Source: Theobroma cacao (taxonomy: Eukaryota > Streptophyta > Magnoliopsida > Malvales > Malvaceae). Taken from it: a stretch of 64,000 bases of DNA. A program made the translations under genes and the position numbers. This document shows positions 24,601 to 35,821 of the stretch, piece by piece; position 1 is the first letter of the stretch, and each line of letters starts with the position of its first letter. The notes under the pieces were generated by a model that worked only from the letters and a program-made list of their open reading frames with translations, was not told where the DNA came from and ran no database searches. The DNA is taken from the NCBI RefSeq assembly GCF_000208745.1, contig NC_030850.1, forward strand, positions 19,908,727-19,972,726, in the 5' to 3' direction.

Positions 24601-25085
24601 GAATATCCATGTTTCTTATTTACGTTGCAATGAATTGAACTTTTACATTGTTCCGAAACTATGAGTTCATTGTCTTCATAATAAGTGCAAACGTCCAGTC
24701 ATTGAATTTTACTTAGACTATTACAAAGCTTGATCTTGGGTGGAAGGTTATGGTGTTCCCATTCACCTGGTTAGGCATCCCAATGAATGGTAAATCCCCC
24801 CTGATGTGAAACAAATTGTCATTTTGCCATCACCTTGGGGAGGTCAAGTAGGAAACCCTACGAGGAGAAAGATTCCATTGGTTGGGGAAAGTAGTTGACG
24901 ACAGAGATATTCACGATGCAAGAGCTATAATCATAATAGACAAAATTGCCCAATGTTGTTTGTAGTTCCATCGACAAATCCAACACCATCTTCTAGTTAA
25001 TCAGCACCTCAACAACAACGATAACCAAAAGCATGTTCAACTTGTAGACAACCCAAGCACACACACAATAGCTATTCAATGTGAA
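21695..25085 (+). pseudogene. mudrA-type MULE transposase, broken and split by a solo LTR
   Basis: Several consecutive frame fragments read as a MuDR-family transposase. The N-terminal PB1-like part lies at 21695-21984 (VTYSGHWVDGTYKGG, then VEPDEVVKNFVRVNS). The segment before the core spans 23835-24140 (EESFQLLPSYFHMLERENS). The start of the MULE transposase core contains the first catalytic Asp in IDATHLKEKFKGILFVAVYK (about 24210-24270). This is followed in another frame by DEESWLWFLTQL (24325-24360) and a C-terminal zinc-knuckle remnant SRCKSYNHNRQNCP near 24920. Lesions include frameshifts near 21780 and 24280, a TAG near 23998, several stops after 24380, and a knuckle whose first Cys reads Tyr. 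The solo LTR at 22193-23703 splits the gene. In the family this enzyme cuts and joins the element ends in the nucleus. This copy cannot be active. Confidence 0.85.
22193..23703 (+). mobile_element. Solo LTR inside mudrA, 1.5 kb
   Basis: Starts TGATAACTTTATG and ends AATCAACAACA. The flanking 5-bp duplication is exact: TGCAT at 22188-22192 and 23704-23708. A TATA-like CTATAAAAACACC lies near 22758. The 3' end has the phrase TCTCTGTGGGAACGATACTC, which resembles the ends of LTRs of plant Ty3/gypsy elements of the Tat/Athila side. That family assignment is inference. No internal domain and no ORF. Confidence 0.9.
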
Positions 25086-25111
25086 TGACAAACTCTGAAA
25101 ATGTATGGGAT

Positions 25112-25116
25112 CTTGT
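25112..25116. repeat. Target site duplication CTTGT (left)
   Basis: Exact match to 40656-40660, 15.5 kb away. It ties the two outer pieces of the LTR together. Confidence 0.88.
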
Positions 25117-26860
25117 TGTAACACTCCCGATCTTAATACTAGCCATGCATGATGCTGGACTAGCTTATAGTTTTATGAGAACTTCAATATGTATGTTTAT
25201 GAACCTGAAGAATGCTTATGTCCATAAAATGTATGAATGTGTCAAAGCGCAAATGATGTTGTGCATACGCTTGGCACATGAATGATATAATGCATAAATT
25301 TGGCACTAAATTGAGTATGATATGTATGTAAATTATGCCATGCTTAATTGATATGCTATGTGACATAAGGCATGAATGAGAAATTGGTGTGCATGATGAA
25401 CTTATGTGTTGATCTTAAGTGAAATATGAATGATTAGAGGTTGTGAAGAAGATTTAGAAAGAGTTTAGACTTTAGAAAAACTCAATTTTTATGAATTTAG
25501 ACCTTAGAAGTTGATCCTAGCACGTAGAGGATCAAATCTATGAAGCAAAGAACTAGGAGAGGAAAATACACTACCCCAAGATTGACTATGGACCCCTTGT
25601 AGTCAATCCTATGCAATGCAATGGGAGTAGGGATAAATAGTCTAATATAGGATTGACTTCAGGCTTCCCATAGTCAATCCTAGGTCATTAGATCAGTTAA
25701 ATTCAAGCTTAAAAACCCCAAAACAATAAAATTACTCATTTTCTCTCTGCAGCTTCATTTTCCACCCATTTTTTCTCAACTTTCACACCCTTCAAACTCA
25801 TCATTCTCCACCCATTTCTTCTCAACTCTCACACCTTGCAAACCCACTCAATACCAATGATAAATCATGGATTTTAAGAGTTAAAGAAAAGAGATTTTAC
25901 ATCTTAAAAGCTTGTTTGATGATTTCACTTTCTCTCTCTGAAACCAAAGCCTAACTTCCAAGAATGAATTTTTGAAGCACTTGGAATTATTTGGAGTAAG
26001 CATGGAGCTTGGGAAATCCTTCTAGAGGTAAGATAAAGCATTATTGCTAATTGATTTTCAATTTGAACTATTGATAACTTAGATTTAAATTGATGCAGCT
26101 TTGGTGGAAAAATTGCTCCATTGAGTTGACTACATATTTGGGGTAAACAATAATGCAATTCAACTTCTAAGGTATAGATTAGCTTATTGTTGAAGGACTT
26201 GAGCTTATTTGTTGATATGCTAAAGATTTAGCTAATTTTCTGAAAAGTTAGTATTTTACGAAACCCAGGATTTGACCATAAAATGAAAAGTTATGGAATA
26301 AATAATAATTCTCATGTATTGTTGATGCTAGATGATTATGAGAATGAGAATGATGCTCAATTACCAAGTTGCACGAATTGAAGCTAAGGTATAGGCAAGT
26401 TTCAAGTACAAGTGCCAATAAAGAACCCTTGAATTGTTAGGGTGAGTGGGGAAAACTTTTATGCACATAAGCATAATGACTAGGATGCATGTATGCTTCG
26501 AAAATGAAAATGCAATGAATGTTTTATGCTATATATGGTTTGTAAGAAAGTCTAGAGATAGAATTCCTAGACTAGAAATTTCTTATGAATGATGTAATAT
26601 TCATATGCCTAGAAGGATTATGCCTAGGCTATGAATGCTAATCCGAATGTGTACATGATGAATATGTCTAAAAGTGCTATGTTTAGACTAGTGAATGTTA
26701 TGAAAATTATGTGAATTGCCTAGAAAGATTGCCCTATGCTAAGTAACTAACATGCCAATGATTATGCTCTTGAGATGATAAGTAAAACATGATTATGAAT
26801 GACTAAATATGACATGATGATTTGTATGATGAATTATAATTATCTTAAGGAAAATGTTTT

Positions 26861-27935
26861 TGTTAGTCCCATTAATGTGTGCTAGAGGGGGGTAAATAGC
26901 ACAATTTGGCTCTTGACAATGTGTGAAAATAATTTTCAAAACTCAAGAAATTAAAAGCAGAGAATAAGATGCACAACAATTTAGAGTGGTTCGGTCTAAG
27001 ACCTACATCCACTACCTTGATTATCCAACCAAGGATTCTCCCAATGATTCACTAAAAATCTGGTGAAATTCACAAGCTTTCACCAAGCTTTTACAATGGC
27101 TTTTCACAGGCTCAGCCAAAACCTTTACACTAGTTTTTCACAGGCTCAACTAAAACCCAAAGTGGTTTTCCAAGGCTTAACCATAACTTATAACATTCAA
27201 GCTTTCCCAAGCTTGAACAACCCTTTAGAGTGACTCTTTCACTCTAAGTATACAAGAAGAAGTGGTAAAAAAAAGTACCTATGATCATAAGTTGATCTGA
27301 TTGGTACAAGATGAGTGCTAAATACAATGACAAAGAGTAGGCGTTTAAGGTGAAAACAAGTGCAGTGAAGCTTTTCTGGTGTTTCTACTTTTTATAGCTC
27401 AAATCTCATTCAAAGCTTCTAAAAACTTGTTTCTCATTGTTGGAAGACCCTTTTATACTTAGAGATGCAACTCTGATGGCAGTTTGGCAGTTTATATCCG
27501 TTGGAAATAATTAAGGATGAGTTCTAGCCGATAATCTGTCTTGTAGTGTTCTGGTTCAAATTGCAGACAAAGAGCTCTTAGTCGACTAACTTGGTTGACT
27601 AAGTTGATTTTGTTTTTGGTTTGCAGATTCTAGCAGAGAGCACTTAGTCGACTGACTTGGTTGACTAAATTGGTTCTGTTTCTCAAGCTCTTCAGCCCAC
27701 CATTTTTCCAATTTGAAGTTCGGTCAACCAATGTTCTTCCTTGTTAAACCAACAAGCTTCCTCCTTGTTATTCAGTTACATCTTGTTGATTTTATCCCTC
27801 TTTTTCTTTCAAAAATACTCTTTGAAGATTTAAGAAATTAATTTCATGTATTAATTTCCTACACATTTAAGTAAAGAAATTAGACACAAATAAATAGGAA
27901 TGTTTTATTATCATCAAAAACTAATGGAGCCAACA
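26861..27935 (-). repeat. 3' LTR of the Sirevirus
   Basis: Downstream LTR relative to the minus-strand genes, 1075 bp. It contains two copies of a TTAGTCGACTRA-centred repeat (27575-27690). Confidence 0.95.
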
Positions 27936-27949
27936 ATCTCCCTCTTTTT
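27936..27949 (-). promoter_or_regulatory. Polypurine tract of the Sirevirus
   Basis: Minus-strand AAAAAGAGGGAGAT abuts the 3' LTR start TGTTGG. Directly upstream is TTGTCATCATC, the standard Sirevirus context. Confidence 0.9.
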
Positions 27950-28700
27950 GATGATGACAAAACACTCCTTGATTAACAGCATAGTGTCATTTTAAATTCT
28001 TTTTAGTTTTCTGCAGGAATTGAGGTTTGTTCCCCCAAAGTATAGGCTCCCCCTTAGTGTGTGCATATTTGCTTATTTTATTTTAGCCAATTTTATTCTC
28101 ATCATATAGAAAATGATATTGTATATTTAGAGAATCTAAATGTGTAGCAATATAGAGTAATTTGCATCCAAAGATTTTCAGTTGCAAGTTTTGACAGATT
28201 TTTATCTATGTTACAATAGCTGTCAACAGTCAATTGATTTCAGATTGTGTCTACATCATCCACATTTCAATTGATATGCTTTATGCTTCATCTATAACTC
28301 GTTCTTATCAGACATTATATAAACATTATCTTATCAGCATGTAAATCCATATCAGCATATTAGTAGCAGATTTTGTTTATGATAGTCAACATATCAAAAC
28401 ATCAACATACTTCAGTTTACAACAGTTAAATATCATAAACATATCAGCATTCATATCTCACATACATCTAAATAAATAACAAAATTAAAGCTAAGTGTTT
28501 AAGTGCCATCAAGGCACAAACATCAGTTGAATAAAAAGTATTTCGAAAATGCCCCTGAACTAGTTATGCTTCCTATCTCCTATTTTTCTAATTTCATGCT
28601 CCCCTGGTTCTGCTTTCTTTCCTTTCCTAAGTTCTTGGTTCCTCTACCCTGGTACCATACTACTCCCCCTTTTTGTCAGCATCAAAAGAGGGAGATTTTA
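27950..28700 (-). other. 3' untranslated part of the Sirevirus with repeated polypurine runs
   Basis: No coding sequence. On the minus strand it has purine runs AAGGGGGAG and TTTGGGGGAACAA (28028-28057) and GACAAAAAGGGGGAG (28661-28677), besides the functional tract at 27936-27949. Multiplied polypurine motifs upstream of the 3' LTR are a known Sirevirus trait. Confidence 0.7.
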
Positions 28701-28739
28701 CTCACCGGATGAAGTAGAGGGAGAGGATTTAGTTCCATA

Positions 28740-30631
28740 AAAAGGGTTAAGTGGAAATGGATAGGGTTCTCTGAGAGGAGATGACTTCTAGGAGAGGAGT
28801 CTGGAGAAGATCTGTTTCAAACATGAACTGGACTGTGAGGAGAAGAGGCTGAAACTGGTTTGGACTTCTTTTCCAATCTGAAAGACTTTTTTCTTTTGAG
28901 AAAAGCAGTCTTGGTTGCCATAGTCTTCCTTCCTTTGGTTAGTTGTTTTGCCTCAGTTGGTGGTGTTGTGGTAGCTTCTGGTTTCCTTGTTTTTGCCTTT
29001 AATTTGGGAGTTGAAGCAGGTTTCTTTCCTTTTCTTACATTTGCACCATCCTTCTAAGTTGCAGCCTTGACAGTGTCTTTTTTAGCTTGTTCCTCTCTGA
29101 CCATTTGATGAAAAATGTCGATAATGGAAACTTCCTCTAAGTTTGGAGAATAGGCCTATTGTTTCTCAATTTCTACACTAGCTACTTCAGTCTCTTGTTC
29201 TGAGTCATTTTTGCTTTGAGGTTCAAGGGAAGGTGATTTGGCTGGTTGTTCAACTCCTTGTGGGGAGTCCTCAGTTTATAGAACAGGACTAGCAAACTTA
29301 TAGGTAAAGCCTTATGCTTGAGTGTCAGAACTTGCAAACTTCTCTGCTAGCTCTACTGAACCTTTAGCACTTTGTTGTTAGGTGCGGTGCTAGATGTGGC
29401 AAAACTGTCTACAGCCACAAGTTCAGACCCCATGTTTTCCTTTTCCTTTAACTTGTTTTCTAACTCAGTGATCTTATCTTCCATTTTCTATAGCTTCACT
29501 CCTTGGTTAGTTAGCTTACCATCAATCCTTATAAGCAAATTAAAAATCATCTTATTCGAAAATCTGGAAGGAGCTTCTTCAAGTTGAGCAGGCAAACTAT
29601 GATCTTTTCGTGGGCTAGTTTTGGAGGTTTTGATAAACTTCTCTCCATCGAGCACATACCCCATCATAATAAATGGCTTGGTCTCTGGTTTTCACCAAGT
29701 CCATATCATACCTTTTAGCCCATATTCCTTTTTTCTGCACAAGGGATGTAATCACATTCTCATATGGCAGATTTACCTTATCAAGTCTGCAGGCACTTCT
29801 CATTTTCTCAATCATAAATCTCCCTAGATTTAGAGACACTCCATTAAAAGCATGCTCCATCAGCCAAAGATCTTGGAGGCTAATGTAGCTAAGACTTCCA
29901 CTCTTCCCTTGAATATTTGCTGCAATGGAGTAATGCAGTATCTTAATCTGTGGATTGATTATTAGACCTGAATTACTTTTAGAGGAGTATTTTTCTTTTC
30001 TTCTAGTGATAATCTCCCATAGTGATGATGGATCATATTTCTTTGGAAGTTCAAATTCACCTACTTCACCCTTTAATTTAAGCAAGTTCCCTAAATCTCT
30101 AGTAGTCACAATAAATTCTTTTCCATTCAAATAGAGATTCAGCTCATCTTCTACATAGTCATCAGATTCTACTAATTCCTTTTCTTTCAAAGCAATGGCA
30201 TAGTAAAATTCTTTAACCAGACTTGGACTATATGACCTATTCTTAAAGGTGGTGTACCCTTTAAGTTTAAGCTTATCAAAGTACTCAGATATACTGGTCT
30301 GGATTTCTACATTTTCCTTAAAACTCTTATAATCAATAAACTTCCCACATGAGATTGGTGCATTTTCTATATTCTTTAATCTATACTCATGCAGCTTATT
30401 TCTAAATTTTGAAGAAAAAGAAGAACTGATACCTTTCTCGAGTGAGGGTTCTGTATCTTTCTTCTTGTGTATTTTCTGCTTGTTTTCTCTTAGTTTATCG
30501 ATTATTTCCTTCACTACGACAGGCACAATTTTTTGTTTCTTCTTTTGACTTTATGTTCCAGTTTCTTCCTCTATTGGCCTTTTTCCTTTCTTCTTCTCTA
30601 ATACTTCTTTACTCTGAAATGTTCTAGCCAT
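28740..30631 (-). pseudogene. Sirevirus 3' ORF (plant transposon protein domain-like, PF20167-type), degenerate
   Basis: The likely ATG is at 30631 (MARTFQSKEVLEKKKGKRPI). It is followed in frame by one TAA at codon 27 and then an open 303-residue piece (29615-30526). That piece has the layout of the putative plant transposon protein domain: SPSLVKEFYYAIALKEKE, LNGKEFIVTTRDLGNLL, NPQIKILHYSIAANI, AFNGVSLNLGRFMIEKM, then VNLPYENVITSLVQKKGI. After 29615 a frameshift opens a Glu/Lys coiled-coil stretch (MEDKITELENKLKEKEN, about 29430-29490) and a Lys/Pro-rich tail to about 28740, with further stops. Sireviruses often carry an env-like or unknown gene here. No membrane segment is seen, so I would not call it Env. 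Function unknown. Confidence 0.7.
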
Positions 30632-31014
30632 TTTGGTTCTAGAAATTTCTGAAGGTCTGAGTCGATTTTAGAGGCAACTAGGAAGATTTAGGTTTTTGTT
30701 TTCAGAACAGCGGGTTACAGATGAGAGGGAAGAAGAGGTTGGCAGCAGTTATTGCTCAAAAAGCTTCTCATCTTCCTTTAAGAGCCACCCTACTTGTATT
30801 TCTTTATATTTTCAATTCTCCCTCTAAAATTTTGATTATTTACCTTTGGCAACTCTGCTCTTTTCCTCTTTACACTCGGTAAATCAAATTTTTACCACAA
30901 TTTACTCCTTTTTCATTAAACTCACTGAGTCTTATTATTTAAGAATGTCAAGCCACTCTTAATTGACTAAGAATTCCTTAGACAACTGAATGCATTCTGT
31001 TTTCAATGTAAGAG
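30632..31014 (-). other. Spacer between pol and the 3' ORF of the Sirevirus
   Basis: No ORF on the minus strand. It is the expected place for a splice acceptor or leader of a subgenomic transcript of the 3' ORF, but I cannot identify one with confidence. Confidence 0.5.
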
Positions 31015-31629
31015 TCAAAGATTTTCTTTTAATTCCTTCACATTAACCATCCCTAAATTTCTTCTAATCTCACAAAATCTATCTTCACTCAATGGTTTGG
31101 TAAAAATGTCTGTTAATTGATGCAGAGTATTCACAAAGTCTATTTTAATGTCATTTTTCACTACATGGTCTCTAATAAAATGGTGTCTAATTTCAATGTG
31201 CTTAGTCCTAGAATGTTGCACCAGATTTTTTAATATGTTGATTGCACTTGCTTTTTCACAGTATATATGTACATTATGCATGATTATTCCATAGTCTTTT
31301 AATTGTTGCTTGATCCAAAGGATTTGTGCACAGCAACTACCTAATGAAACATATTCAGCCTCTGCTGTAGATAGTGCTACTGAGTTTTGCTTCTTGTTGG
31401 ACCAAGACACAAGCATCTTTCCTAAAAACTGGCATGTTCCAATATTGCTTTTCCTATCAGTTCTACTGCCAGCAAAGTCAGCATCTGAATATCCAACTAA
31501 GTTAAGAGTTGAGTTTCTAGAGTACCATATTCCTAGTTCTTGAGTGTCTATGAGGTATCTAAAGATTCTCTTAACAACTCTTAGGTGTGATTCCTTAGGC
31601 TGTGACTGAAATCTAGCACGTAAGCACAC
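31015..31629 (-). pseudogene. pol: Sirevirus pol: RNase H, open 204-residue piece
   Basis: Conserved copia RNase H motifs in order: PKESHLRVVKRIFRYL, GYSDADFAGSRTDRKS (catalytic Asp), STAEAEYVSL (catalytic Glu), IYCEKASAINI, RTKHIEIRHHFIRDHV and TDIFTKPLSEDRF, with a normal C-terminal end and stop. The acidic residue in the third motif reads Glu where copia elements usually have Asp (CDN). It lies in a frame different from RT because of a small deletion and shift at about 31640-31655. RNase H removes RNA from the hybrid after reverse transcription. Confidence 0.93.
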
Positions 31630-31648
31630 ACAAAATTGAATATCTGGT

Positions 31649-32420
31649 TTACTTGCTGTTAAGTTTGGTAGCTGTACTCATTGGTGTGGAAATTGATTTC
31701 AACTTCAACATATCAAATTTCTTGAGCATATCATGAGTATATCTTTCTTGATTAATGAAGTTTCCTTCTTCACTTTGCTTAATCTGAAGACTAAGGAAGT
31801 ACTTCAACTCTCCCATCATGCTCATCTCAAATTCACCTTGCATTTCTTTTGCAAAGTTCTTGCATAAAGCTTCATTAGTTGCACCAAATATAATATCATC
31901 TACATATATTTGCACAACAATTAAATCATTTAGATATCTCTTAATGAACAATGTAGTATCGATGCTGCCTCTATCATATTCTTTTTCAACTAGAAATTTT
32001 GAAAGCCTCTCATACCACGCTCTAGGAGCTTGTTTCAATCCATACAATGCTTTGTGAAGCTTAAAGACATGATTAGATTTTTCATAATCTTTAAAACCAG
32101 GTGGTTGTTTTACAAAACTTCCTCTTGAATTAGTCCATTCAAGAATGCACTTTTTACATCCATTTGGTACAACTTAAAATTTATGAAGCATGCAAAAGCT
32201 AGCAACAACCTTATGGCTTCAATCTTAGCTACGGGAGCAAAGGTTTCATCATAATCTATTCTTTCTTCTTGATTGTATCCTTTTGCTACCAGCCTAGCTT
32301 TGTTTCTAACTACATTTCCTTGCTTATCTACTTTATTTCTAAATACCTATTTAGTACCAACAATAGGATGATTTGAAGGTCTAGGTACCAATGACCATAC
32401 ATGTTTCTAGTGAATTGATC
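31649..32420 (-). pseudogene. pol: Sirevirus pol: reverse transcriptase, broken
   Basis: Read in fragments. DYDETFAPVAKIEAIRLLLA and QMDVKSAFLNG (motif A Asp) lie at about 32130-32260. A one-base loss follows near 32115. The intact stretch 31649-32047 then has YGLKQAPRAWYERL and the catalytic YVDD in VQIYVDDIIFGATNE. The stretch from motif A to YVDD has the normal order. The reading ends at a stop near 31649, where the usual block joining RT to RNase H is missing. RT would copy element RNA to DNA in particles. Confidence 0.93.
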
Positions 32421-32423
32421 AAG

Positions 32424-33318
32424 TTATTCTTGCATGGCCATTATCCAACTTTCTTCTTTTTCATCTTCCTCAAAGTTTTTAGGTTCAATTTGAGACATAA
32501 AAGTTAAAAACTCACAAGTTTCTCTAGTTGTTTTCCTAGTTCTAACTCCTTGTGAAATGTCACCTATTATTTGGTCTTGTGGGTGATCTCTTACAAATCT
32601 CCAACTCCTTGGTAAATCATCATGTTGATTTTCTGCTCTTTGCAGATTTCCTAGAAATGGAGTTTCATTTTCTCTTCTATATGAGCTTTCTTTATTATTT
32701 TTATTATTCTCTAAGCTCATTTCCTCTATTTGTTTTTCTAGAATTTCTATATCATGATCATCATCATGAACTTCTTTTTGTAATGCATTTGACTCATCAA
32801 AAACTACATGGACTGATTCTTCAACGATTAGGGTCCTTTTGTTAAAAACTCTATAGGCCTTTGAGTTTAATGCATATCCTAAAAATATTGCTTCATCACT
32901 CTTTGCATCAAACTTCCCTAGGGGCTGTTTTCCATTTTTCAATACAAAGCATTTAAAAGCCAAAACTCCTAAGGTGAGAAATGTTTGGTTTCCTACCTTT
33001 GTAAAGTTCATATGGAGTCTTTGAAATCAAGGGTCTTATTGAGACTCTATTAAGAATATAAGCTATTGTATTTACTACCTTGGCCCAAAGATATTTAGGT
33101 AGGTTGTTCTCACACAACATGGTCCTAGCCATTTCTTTTAAGGTTCTGTTTTTCCTCTCTACAACTCCATTTTTCTGGGGTGTTCTAGGTGCTAAAAAAT
33201 TATGATCCAACCCCTTCTCATTGCAAAATTTTTCAAACTCATCATTCTCAAATTCTCCTCCATGATCACTCCTTATACTAACTATGGCTAGTCCTTTTTT
33301 TTTTCTACTCTCTTGCAA
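32424..33318 (-). pseudogene. pol: Sirevirus pol: integrase core, C-terminal part and linker
   Basis: Two overlapping frame pieces. 32953-33318 carries IRSDHGGEFEN (second core Asp) and NGVVERKNRTLKEMARTM (core Glu), so the DDE triad is complete across pieces. A one-base shift near 32960 moves the frame to the 32424-33011 piece, with KPLG and DAKSDEAIFLGYA, the conserved C-terminal region of copia integrases, then an acidic low-complexity linker before RT. A stop ends it at 32424. Confidence 0.9.
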
Positions 33319-34110
33319 TAACTTAAGAATGATTGTAGGGCATCATTTTTATGAGCAAGGAAGTATGCCCAAGTATATCTAGAATAGTCATCAACTATTA
33401 CAAAGCCATATGACTTACCTCCTAAGCTAGTTGTGCTTATTGGACCAAATAGATCAATGTGCAACAATTCAAGAAGTCTAGATGTTGACACTATTTTCTT
33501 AGTCTTAAAGGGTGTTCTAACTTGCTTTCCTAGTTGGCAAGCATCACACATCGTATCTTTTTCAAATTTCAATTTCGACAGTCCAGCAACAAGATTTTTC
33601 TTTATTAATTTAGACATAGTATGCATGCTTACATGTCCTAATCTCCTATGCCATAACCAACTATCATTCTCAGCATTTGCAACAAAACATACTTCACTAT
33701 TCACATCAAGGTCTTCAACAAAAATTACATACATGTTCTTCAACCTCTTTCCTATAAATGAGATTTTATTTGTACTCATATCAATCACTTCACACTTAGT
33801 TGAATCGAAGCATACTTTAAATCCTTTGTCACATAATTGACTAATACTTAGTAGATTATGCGTTAAGCCTTTAACTAGCAACGCATGACTAATTTGAGTT
33901 TAGGAATTCTTACCAACCATACCTATACCATGAATTCTGCTTTTTGAATCATCTCCAAAGGATATGGTTCCTCTTTTTCTTTTCTTCCAACAAAGCAAAC
34001 AGCTCTTCATGTCTTGTCATGTGCCGTGAACAGCCACTATCCAAGTACCAAGGCTGTTTCTTCCTTAGTTGAGCTCTTGAACATGTCTCTTTTAATTCCA
34101 GCTCAACCTA
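33288..34110 (-). pseudogene. pol: Sirevirus pol: protease and integrase N-terminal part
   Basis: In the gag frame the protease begins with WYLDSGCSRHMT, whose Asp-Ser-Gly active site is at 34033-34041. Reading is broken by a one-base frameshift near 33970 and a TAA at 33900-33902. The open part (33288-33881) has the pre-integrase HHCC zinc domain (LWHRRLGHVS with CDACQLGK) and the first core Asp in LLHIDLFGP. It ends at a run of ten T on the plus strand (33295-33304), where the frame slips. Protease matures Gag-Pol and integrase inserts the DNA copy. Confidence 0.92.
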
Positions 34111-34122
34111 TAAAATAGAATT

Positions 34123-35763
34123 TCAGTTTTTCTTTATAGGTACCGATACTTTGATGGGTCCTTGAGTGTTAGTTGCAGCAAAGGATTCCTTAGGAACCCA
34201 AATTTTCTTAACTTTCTGCACTTTTCTTTGCTTAACACAGTCATATGACAAATGACCATGTTTACCACAATTATAACATCTAGGTAATTCTTTAGCTGAA
34301 TATTTATTGTGGTAGGCATCTCTTTTCGAATATTCATTTTTCAAGCATTTAAGAGCTGTGTTTTCATCAAGAGTTATTTGCAAAGCTTCAAAATTATTTT
34401 CTAGCTCTTGTTTTAAAGACTCAAAGTCTATTTTTGAGTGTTCTAATTCAGCTTGCAAAATATTTCTTTGCTCAAAAACAGAGGTGAATTCTTGTTTGAT
34501 TTGTTCCAAATCATTTTCAAGTAATGCAGCCTTTTTCTTCAATGACTTGTATTTTGAAAAAAGTTTTTCAAATTCATCATAAAGGCATTCATATTCATCC
34601 TGTAAATCATCATAAGAATTAATGCAAGGGGATGAGGGTACCTCTGTTTCATCCTCTTGTGCCATTAAACAGATGTTTGCTCTTTCCTCAGATTTTTCAT
34701 CATCAATTTCAGAGCTTGATGTGTCACTGTCCGACCATGCAGCAGCCACCATTGCTTTCTTACATCTCTTGTTTTTCATGGGGGTTTCATCATTCAGCAA
34801 TGGACACTCAGACTTGAAGTGACCAGGTTTCTTGCATTCGTAGCAAATCATCTCCTCCTTTTTATTAGAGTCATTTTTGTTCCTTATTTTCCATGAAGCA
34901 CCTTGGTCTTTCCTGAAACCTCTTCTACATAGCCTTCGATTTTTTCTGCTCATTAGTTTTCTAAATTTTCTTGCAACAAGAGCTAAATCTTCATCATCAT
35001 CACAAGAAAGCTCTTCCAACTCTTCTTCAAGAATGTTGGCTTTAAATGCAATGCTCTTTTTCTTTTCCTTTGCTTCCTTTTTGTCTTCTTCTTCTTCTTC
35101 TTCTTCCTTAAGCTCCAGCTCATGAGTGAAAAGAAAACCACATATCTCATCTAGAGTGATGATGTTCAGATCTTTAGCCTCTTTAATTGTAATCATTTTT
35201 GGTTTCCAGGATTTTGGTAGGCATCTAAGTAGTCTCTTAACTAATTCATGTTCAGGGATAGGCTTGCCTAGCTGACTTAATTTATTTGTAATGTTTGTAA
35301 ACCTATCAAACATGCTAGTGATGTCTTCACCAGGCTCCATTTTGAACATTTCATAACTATGTGTTAAAAGAGCAATTTGGGACTCCTTTACTTGAGAAGT
35401 CCCTTCATGGATTATCCTAAGTTTTTCTCACACTTGTTTAGCTGTTGTACAGCTTGAGACTTTGTTAAATTCAGTGGGGGTCAAGGCACAATGTAATGTG
35501 TTGATGGCCTTAAAGTTTACTTGAACTTTCTTAGTTTCAGCCTCAGTCCATTCAAACCTTCGCTTGGGCATCAACTCATTTGTTACTACATTCACAGTTG
35601 AGGGCATAAAGGGTCCATCAGTTATGACGTCCCACATTTTATAATCTATAGCCTTAATATAAATTGACATTCTAGTGCTCCAATAAGGATAATTAAAGCC
35701 ATCAAATAAAAGTGATCTGTTTGTTCATTGTCCCTCAGCAACTATGGTTTTTTGTTGAACCAT
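34123..35763 (-). pseudogene. gag: Sirevirus gag (capsid/nucleocapsid), broken
   Basis: The ATG is at 35763 on the minus strand, 40 bases past the primer site. The frame is continuous except for two TGA stops (codon 13 and 35428-35430). The N-terminal part holds the copia gag phrase FDGFNYPYWSTRM and the UBN2-type capsid segment. The uninterrupted 408-residue portion from 35349 has an acidic-lysine stretch, a CCHC knuckle CYECKKPGHFKSEC at residues 169-182, a heptad-rich coiled-coil stretch (about 230-345) and a second knuckle CYNCGKHGHLSYDC at 358-371. Two knuckles are unusual; one is the norm. The product would package element RNA in cytoplasmic particles. TGA at 34123-34125 ends it in the frame that continues into pol. 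Confidence 0.92.
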
Positions 35764-35803
35764 TTGGATCCTCCCAAAAGATGTTAAGCCTTAAAAATAG
35801 GGA

Positions 35804-35820
35804 ACTAACTCTTATACCAA
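35804..35820 (-). promoter_or_regulatory. Primer binding site, initiator tRNA-Met type
   Basis: On the minus strand TTGGTATAAGAGTTAG lies two bases inside the 5' LTR. The intact plant initiator-Met site is TGGTATCAGAGC, so C to A and later changes are visible. Confidence 0.85.
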
Positions 35821-35821
35821 T

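Noticed and set aside
34358..35125. Plus-strand Ser/Phe-rich frames opposite gag
   Set aside because: Antisense shadows of the gag frame.
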